From Francisella uliginis (GTDB lineage Bacteria; Pseudomonadota; Gammaproteobacteria; Francisellales; Francisellaceae): DNA of 64,000 nucleotides. Of the stretch, positions 57,780 through 64,000 are shown in pieces. The first letter of the stretch is position 1, and each line of letters starts with the position of its first letter. Made by a program: the position numbers and the translations under genes. The notes under the pieces were generated by a model. The model worked only from the letters and a program-made list of their open reading frames with translations, made no database searches and was not told the origin of the DNA. The stretch is from positions 1,984,001 through 2,048,000 of the forward strand of contig NZ_CP016796.1 of assembly GCF_001895265.1 (NCBI RefSeq), in the 5' to 3' direction.

Positions 57780-58250
57780 TTATACCTTCTCTACAAAGTC
57801 TTTTAAAATTTTATGACTAGCCTTCTGATCAACTTCTGCTGATATGATTTTACTAGCTCCAGCCATAGCTAGACTAACAAGTTCTTGTTTAAGCTCTTCT
57901 CTAGCTTTAATTTTTTCTTGTTCAATCTCAGCCATAGCCATACTTTTAATTTTATCAGCAGCTGCAATAGCTTCTTCTTTTGCTTGCTCATCAACCTTAT
58001 GAGCTCTAACGTAAGCATTTTCCACTATTTCAGTAGCTTTTGCTTTAGCTTCACGTAGAACTTCAGCTGATTTTCTCTTAGCAACTTCTAATTCTCTAGA
58101 TGCCCTATCAGCAGAAGCTAATCCTTCAGCTATCTTCTCTCTACGCTCGTCTAAAGCTTTACGTAGTGGGGGCCATACAAACTTCATTGTAAAACCAACA
58201 AAGATTGCAAATGTTATCATTTGGCCTATTAGGGTTATGTTAATATCCAT
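57780..58250 (-). CDS. atpF: ATP synthase Fo b subunit
   Basis: Peripheral-stalk dimer subunit, 156 aa. One N-terminal membrane helix (about 5-25, [20 protein letters not shown]) precedes [22 protein letters not shown] and a long Ala/Glu/Lys coiled coil. Follows atpE by 44 bases. Confidence 0.96.
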   Translation of the reverse strand: MDINITLIGQMITFAIFVGFTMKFVWPPLRKALDERREKIAEGLASADRASRELEVAKRKSAEVLREAKAKATEIVENAYVRAHKVDEQAKEEAIAAADKIKSMAMAEIEQEKIKAREELKQELVSLAMAGASKIISAEVDQKASHKILKDFVEKV

Positions 58251-58294
58251 CTACTTATCCTTTAGATAATGAAATTTATGATTTTATATTTTAC

Positions 58295-58603
<309 letters not shown>

Positions 58604-58652
58604 TTATTTCTCCTGTTTTTTTTAAAGATTTATTTTTTAAGTTAATTAAAAA

Positions 58653-59483
<831 letters not shown>

Positions 59484-59502
59484 TTAAACCACAAAAATAA
59501 AC

Positions 59503-59874
59503 CTATCTAGTCTTTTTGAACAAGATAGGCACAAAACATACTACTAATTGTAACAAAACTAATCCAGAAATGTAAGAAAATAATTTCGGTTTCACATAAA
59601 TTGCTAACATGATAGTTATCACAGCAACAATACTTAATTTAAGCAATTCACTTAAGTAAAATATAACAATCTCAACACCTGGAGAAAACTGTTTATTGAT
59701 AAAAAGCCTACCAAAAAATACAAAATTAGCTATGAACATAGTCACAGCCCCCATAAGAAAAGATTTCGCATATATATAATTAAAAAATGAAAGTGTGACA
59801 ATATAGCCAATTAACAGCAATACCATTTGGATTAATACAAATTTTTTAGCATCAATTTTTATGTTTGATAACAT
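59503..59874 (-). CDS. atpI: ATP synthase accessory protein AtpI
   Basis: Small four-helix membrane protein, about 123 aa, at the head of the atp operon, where AtpI helps assemble the c-ring or handles Mg2+. Similarity is in the general pattern (KKFVLIQMVLLLIGYIV, then FVFFGRLFINKQFSPG and a final pair of helices) plus position; the sequence itself is weakly conserved. I favour ATG 59874 because the longer frame to 59922 adds residues before the conserved KKFVLIQ block, but no clear ribosome site decides it. Confidence 0.78.
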   Translation of the reverse strand: MLSNIKIDAKKFVLIQMVLLLIGYIVTLSFFNYIYAKSFLMGAVTMFIANFVFFGRLFINKQFSPGVEIVIFYLSELLKLSIVAVITIMLAIYVKPKLFSYISGLVLLQLVVCFVPILFKKTR

Positions 59875-60018
59875 AATATACACATCAATTAATAAAATAT
59901 GTTTTATCATAACAAAAATCATTATATTAGAAAAGAAAAAGCTTTATCTTGAATTAGTATGCTTTCAAGCTTAAAATTAAAGTTTATATTTATATCTTGA
60001 TAATACATTAATAGATTT

Positions 60019-61323
60019 ATGGAGCAAAAAATACACAACATACGCGGGTATGCTTGGATAATAATTGTGCTAAGTTCTTTCTTATTGTTTGATAAATATG
60101 TCATGCAAGTTTTTCCTAGCCTTATTACAGATGATATGATGTCAAGCTTTGGCACAAACGCTACAGAGACAGGTGCTTTAGGGTCCGCTTTTTTCTGGTC
60201 AATTATTATTTGTCAACTTTTTCTAGCTGGGCCAATTATTGACAAATTTGGCTTTAGGCTTATTAGCCCCATCTCAATAACTATTTCGGCAATAGGGGTT
60301 ATTTTGTTTGTTGTAGCAGCTAATTTAGGTAGCCTTAGCATGGCTTATATTGCTAGAATAATAACAGGCCTAGGAGTTTCTTTTGCAACAATCTCCTATT
60401 TAAAAGCGGTTTCAGTCTGGTTTGAACCACGTAAATTTGCTTTTGCTGCGAGCTTTTTAGCTACTGCGGCGATGATTGGCGCACTCTGTGCTCAAGCTCC
60501 TCTAGCATACTTAATTAGCCTCTGTGGCGACTGGAAAATGGCGATGTTGTTATTTTCTGTAGCTAGCTTACTAATGGGTGTTGTATATTATATTGTTGTT
60601 CGCGATTTCAACCCCAAACAACCTGAAGCCAGTTCACCTAGCAATCAACTAAGAACTATAGATGCCCTAAAAGAAGTGGTTAAAAATAAAAATAATTGGC
60701 TTTTAACATTTTATGTTGGATTAAGCTTTACAGCTGTTGATGCTTTTGCAGGCTTTTGGGGTAATGCTTACTTTCGTGAAGCTTATCATGTTTCTAGAGA
60801 AGAAGCCGCTAGTATAATCTCAATGATCTTTATTGGTATGGCCATAGGGTCTCCAATCATTGGTAAATTATCAGAACTTTTTAATACTAGAAAAGGTGTG
60901 ATGATATTTTTCCATATAATAGGAACAATTGCTCTTAGCTTTGTATTACTAGCAAAGACTAGTGCCACAATATCAGCAATATTATTATTTATTTTTGGTT
61001 TATGCCTGGGGATCTACATGCTTTCATTTGCCATAGGTAATCGTATTAATCCAGTTGTAATCACTGCCACTGTTGCTGCTTTTATTAATACTGGAGAACC
61101 CATTTTAGGAGCAGTATTTGATCCATTAATAGGGTATTTCTTAGACTGGTCTTGGACTGGAAAATATATCAACAAGGCTGGCGAAATAGTATCTCAACAT
61201 ACAAGCTCAGCTGACATTAAATATTTTGACCTAAGCTCTTACCACTTTGCTTTCACAACACTTGTTGTTAGTATGATTGCATCACTGATAATACTACTTA
61301 TGATTAAAGACACTAAAGACTAA
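60019..61323 (+). CDS. MFS transporter, Fpt/Pht-like
   Basis: A 434-aa major facilitator with about 12 helices. Recognisable parts: SSFLLFDKYVMQVFPSLITDDM in helix 1 region, a motif-A-like DKFGFRLI, and the C-terminal GLCLGIYMLSFAIGNRINPVVITATVAAFINTGEP block (split: GLCLGIYMLSFAIGNRINP, then ATVAAFINTGEP). The last block is almost repeated in the partial gene at 63312, so the two are close paralogues. Divergent from atpI. Substrate unknown. Confidence 0.82.
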   Translation: MEQKIHNIRGYAWIIIVLSSFLLFDKYVMQVFPSLITDDMMSSFGTNATETGALGSAFFWSIIICQLFLAGPIIDKFGFRLISPISITISAIGVILFVVAANLGSLSMAYIARIITGLGVSFATISYLKAVSVWFEPRKFAFAASFLATAAMIGALCAQAPLAYLISLCGDWKMAMLLFSVASLLMGVVYYIVVRDFNPKQPEASSPSNQLRTIDALKEVVKNKNNWLLTFYVGLSFTAVDAFAGFWGNAYFREAYHVSREEAASIISMIFIGMAIGSPIIGKLSELFNTRKGVMIFFHIIGTIALSFVLLAKTSATISAILLFIFGLCLGIYMLSFAIGNRINPVVITATVAAFINTGEPILGAVFDPLIGYFLDWSWTGKYINKAGEIVSQHTSSADIKYFDLSSYHFAFTTLVVSMIASLIILLMIKDTKD

Positions 61324-61327
61324 AATA

Positions 61328-62248
61328 CTATAGAAACTTGTTAAATCTATCATCTAACTTAGCTTCTACCGATATTTTCTGCTGTTGCTTTTCATCAAAA
61401 AACTCTAACTTGCCAGCATGAAGTAACAATTTATCAATGCCTTTTGTAGCTAGTTTTTGATCTTTATCTGCGTTGCCATATTTCTTATCTGCTACAATAG
61501 GGTTACCCATTGTTTTTGTATGTACTCTAATCTGGTGAGTTCTACCCGTTTCTAACTTAATCTCAAGCAAACTATAATCACCTAAATCTTTGACAGATAT
61601 AATTCTAGTAAGAGCTCTTTTACCCTCTTTCTTATCAACTTTAACTAGCCTTTGACCATCCTTAGTTTCAGTTCTTTTTAAGGGTAAATCTATATCTTTA
61701 ATATTTTTATCCCATTTTCCATGAACTACAGCATAGTAAATCTTATTAACTTTTCGCTGTTTGAATAAGTCAAAAAAATATACCAATGAGCTATGTTTTT
61801 TGGCCAAGACAACACAGCCAGAAGTTTCCTTATCTAATCTATGTACCAGATCTAAACGCCTAGTTTTCGGGCGTAACTGTCTTAATCGCTCTACTAGTCC
61901 TGAGTTGACTCCAGAACCTCCATGCACAGCCATTCCCGATGGTTTATCTATAATGATATAATCATCATTTTCATACAGTATTCTCTGCTCAAGAAAATCA
62001 AGATGTGATTGTGAGACTTTTATTTGCTTTTGATCATCTTCAAGGCTAAATGGAGGCACACGCACAATATCACCAGCAGTGACTCGATAAGTTTGCTTTA
62101 CTCTCTTTTTATTTACTCTCAATTCACCCTTGCGAATCCAGCGATATATTAAAGACCTAGGCAGTTTTGAAAACTGTCCAATTAAGAAATTATCTATGCG
62201 CTGACTATCAACATCTTCAGAAACCTCAAGAAATTGAACCTTACTCAT
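61328..62248 (-). CDS. rluC: Ribosomal large subunit pseudouridine synthase C
   Basis: Modifies uridines of 23S rRNA (E. coli RluC targets 955, 2504 and 2580). The 306-aa protein has an N-terminal S4 RNA-binding domain (DSQRIDNFLIGQFSKLPRSL, RWIRKGELRVNKKRVKQTYRV) and the catalytic HRLDKETSG with the nucleophile Asp near 150, then GRTHQIRVHTKTMGNPIVAD. The start at ATG 62248 lies eight bases inside the end of zapE (ATGAGTAA overlap) with GGAG upstream, so it is translationally coupled. Confidence 0.93.
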   Translation of the reverse strand: MSKVQFLEVSEDVDSQRIDNFLIGQFSKLPRSLIYRWIRKGELRVNKKRVKQTYRVTAGDIVRVPPFSLEDDQKQIKVSQSHLDFLEQRILYENDDYIIIDKPSGMAVHGGSGVNSGLVERLRQLRPKTRRLDLVHRLDKETSGCVVLAKKHSSLVYFFDLFKQRKVNKIYYAVVHGKWDKNIKDIDLPLKRTETKDGQRLVKVDKKEGKRALTRIISVKDLGDYSLLEIKLETGRTHQIRVHTKTMGNPIVADKKYGNADKDQKLATKGIDKLLLHAGKLEFFDEKQQQKISVEAKLDDRFNKFL

Positions 62249-63311
62249 CTGAGGCTCCAAATTTTGAATTTTGCATATCATTAAGTCGACTTATCGTTCG
62301 CTGAAATTCAAATTTTAATCTCTCGCCTTTATACATATCTTTAAAGTCATAGTTAGCCAAAATCACAACTTTTTTATTTTGATCATAAAGCTCATCTATA
62401 ATGGCAATAAAGCGTCTTGCCATATCCTCATTATATTCATCAAACCCAACTAAGTTATATATAAATACTTGCTCAAACCTCTCACAAATATCTATATAGT
62501 CTTGTGAACTTCTACCATTACCACAAATAACCTTAAAATCAAAGCAAACATCACTATGACTTAAAAGTAACACTGGGATAGTTCTGCCTAAGACTTCTAT
62601 CTTAGAATCTTTATCAAAATGTTTGTTTCTTATAAAAAACCTGTCAAAAAAATTCTTCCTATTTTGCTCATTATATGGGTATAAATAGTTCATATAATCT
62701 GTTGGAAGTCGAAATCGATAGTCTATACCAGAATCTAAATTTAGAACATTAACATGCTCAAGCAAAATATCAATAGCAGGTAAGAATAACTCTCGCTGTA
62801 AGCCATTACGGTATAAATTTTCAGGTTCTATATTAGAGGTTGCAACCAAAACCACCCCTAATTTAAATAATTCTGTGAAAACACTACCTAATATCATCGC
62901 ATCAGCAATATCTTCAACAAAAAACTCATCAAAGCATATTATTTGCATTTCTTTAGCCATATCATAAGCTACTTTTGATATTGGATTTTTCTTGCCTTGA
63001 TATTTTCTTAATTGAGCATGAATATTTTTCATAAAATGTGAAAAATGTTGGCGCCTTTTCTTCTCTATAGGTAAGTTATTATAGAAAATGTCCATAATAA
63101 ATGTTTTACCTCTACCAACACCTCCCCACATGTATAGACCATTAATAGGTGGGTAAATAGCTTTAGTAAAGAGTCTAATTTTTGGGGCTTTTTTTGAAAG
63201 AAGTTGGTCAACTATATTCTGTAAATTATCTACAGCCTCAATTTGCAAAGAATCTGCTTTTAAATTAAGCTTTTTAACTTTTTCAAAATATATTTCTTTA
63301 AGATTCATCAT
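62241..63311 (-). CDS. zapE: Cell division protein ZapE (AFG1-like ATPase)
   Basis: A 356-aa P-loop ATPase of the AFG1/ZapE family, which acts at the division ring in E. coli. Walker A GGVGRGKT (about 60-67), Walker B IICFDEFFVEDIADAMILG near 130, VLVATSNIEPENLYRNGLQRELFLPAI in family order near 175-200, and sensor region LANYDFKDMY near the end. Starts immediately at the stop of the upstream MFS gene (two adjacent ATGs at 63311 and 63308), so MFS–zapE–rluC form one transcription unit. Confidence 0.9.
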   Translation of the reverse strand: MMNLKEIYFEKVKKLNLKADSLQIEAVDNLQNIVDQLLSKKAPKIRLFTKAIYPPINGLYMWGGVGRGKTFIMDIFYNNLPIEKKRRQHFSHFMKNIHAQLRKYQGKKNPISKVAYDMAKEMQIICFDEFFVEDIADAMILGSVFTELFKLGVVLVATSNIEPENLYRNGLQRELFLPAIDILLEHVNVLNLDSGIDYRFRLPTDYMNYLYPYNEQNRKNFFDRFFIRNKHFDKDSKIEVLGRTIPVLLLSHSDVCFDFKVICGNGRSSQDYIDICERFEQVFIYNLVGFDEYNEDMARRFIAIIDELYDQNKKVVILANYDFKDMYKGERLKFEFQRTISRLNDMQNSKFGASDE

Positions 63312-64000
63312 TTACTTAACTTCCCTATCTTTAACCAGGATCAATAAGAAAAATGACACAATCATACTTAAAACCAATATCAAAAAGGCATTATGATAAG
63401 CTTGAACCCCAAAGTATCTATGAGCTCCCTCTGATACTACGTTAGTAATATTATTATGTATGTCAATATATTGACCTGTCCATGTCATATCTAACATATG
63501 CCCAATAAGAGGATCAAATAAGGCTCCTAGCAATGGCTCCCCTGTATTTATTAAAGCAGCTACTGTTGCTGCGACAACTATTGGATTAATTCTATTTCCT
63601 ATAGCAAATGCAAGCATATAAACACCCAAACAGAAGCCAAATATAAACAGCAAAGCTCCAGAAAAAGCCGGAGTAAGCTTAAACTGCAAAACAGTTGCTA
63701 ATGAAATAGTCGCAATAATATGAAATACAACCATTATCCCAATTCTATTATCAAATTTTTCGGAAAGCTTTCCTATAACTGGAGAACCTATTGCAAGACC
63801 TAAAAACATCATAGATACAATAAAAGATGCATCTTTTGAAGTTATTCCATACAACTCTCTAAAATAATTGTTACCCCATATCCCGCCAAAAACATCTATC
63901 GTTGTAAATGTCAGACCAGTATATAGAGTAAGGTACCAGTTATTTTTATTTAAGAGAACTTTCTTTATTCCTGCAAGAGTCCCTGTATCAGAAGTTTTCT
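63312..64000 (-). CDS. MFS transporter, Fpt/Pht-like, 3' part only (runs off right edge)
   Basis: The reading frame is open from the stop at 63312 to the end of the window, giving about 229 C-terminal residues. It begins KTSDTGTLAG and runs through GGIWGNNYFRELYGITSKDA, VIGKLSEKFDNRIGIM and GFCLGVYMLAFAIGNRINP. These match, segment by segment, the transporter at 60019. A TTG at 63854 could be misread as a start, but the conserved sequence continues upstream. The N-terminal half lies outside the window. Confidence 0.85.
   Translation of the reverse strand, partial: KTSDTGTLAGIKKVLLNKNNWYLTLYTGLTFTTIDVFGGIWGNNYFRELYGITSKDASFIVSMMFLGLAIGSPVIGKLSEKFDNRIGIMVVFHIIATISLATVLQFKLTPAFSGALLFIFGFCLGVYMLAFAIGNRINPIVVAATVAALINTGEPLLGALFDPLIGHMLDMTWTGQYIDIHNNITNVVSEGAHRYFGVQAYHNAFLILVLSMIVSFFLLILVKDREVK

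Overview
This window is AT-rich chromosomal DNA whose gene content, protein sequences and gene order match the genus Francisella (Gammaproteobacteria). The pointers are a valA/msbA–cca–dsbB–RND block, an orphan QseC-type kinase, pilT, acnA, the tpiA–secG–tRNA-Leu run, sucAB–sdhBADC opposite gltA, sodB–grxD–chitinase-like gene, a full atp operon, and several Francisella-type (Fpt/Pht-like) MFS transporters. The species cannot be fixed by eye. Apart from the two edge-truncated genes, I saw no broken housekeeping genes.

Layout. 1–8.8 kb: partial lipid A flippase msbA (minus), then cca, dsbB, a two-gene RND efflux pump and an MFS transporter (plus). 8.7–15.4 kb: a DUF523/DUF1722 protein, MarC, an ATP-grasp enzyme coupled to an N-formylglutamate-amidohydrolase-like protein, a sensor kinase and an NAD-dependent epimerase. 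15.6–27.2 kb: cytochrome bd oxidase, pilT, aconitase, a double Nif11-domain protein, a lipoprotein, a DyP peroxidase, GtrA, hemW, a PepSY protein and a LysR regulator. 27.25–34.47 kb: an integrated mobile element (below). 34.5–45.2 kb: one long minus-strand stretch of central metabolism (sdhCDAB, sucAB, apt, glmM, tpiA, secG, tRNA-Leu), with gltA divergent at 45.5 kb. 46.8–52.8 kb: a small membrane protein, an AmpG-like transporter, sodB, grxD and a large secreted GH18-like protein. 52.9–59.9 kb: atpIBEFHAGDC. 60–64 kb: two paralogous MFS transporters flanking rluC and zapE.

The stand-out region is the element of about 7.2 kb at 27,256–34,470, inserted at the 3' end of tRNA-Leu(GAG). It carries a tyrosine integrase, an unknown 262-aa protein, an AlpA regulator, a Toprim primase, a DUF3987 helicase, a replication-origin-like array of mirrored 7-bp repeats, a zinc-ribbon membrane protein and a phage-type small terminase subunit. 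It has no capsid, portal, tail or large-terminase gene. Both ends carry the same 24-bp repeat (probable integrase arm sites) just inside an imperfect copy of the tRNA 3' end. This architecture (int, alpA, primase/replicase, origin, lone terS) is that of a phage satellite of the phage-inducible chromosomal island type, which I consider the most interesting content of the window.
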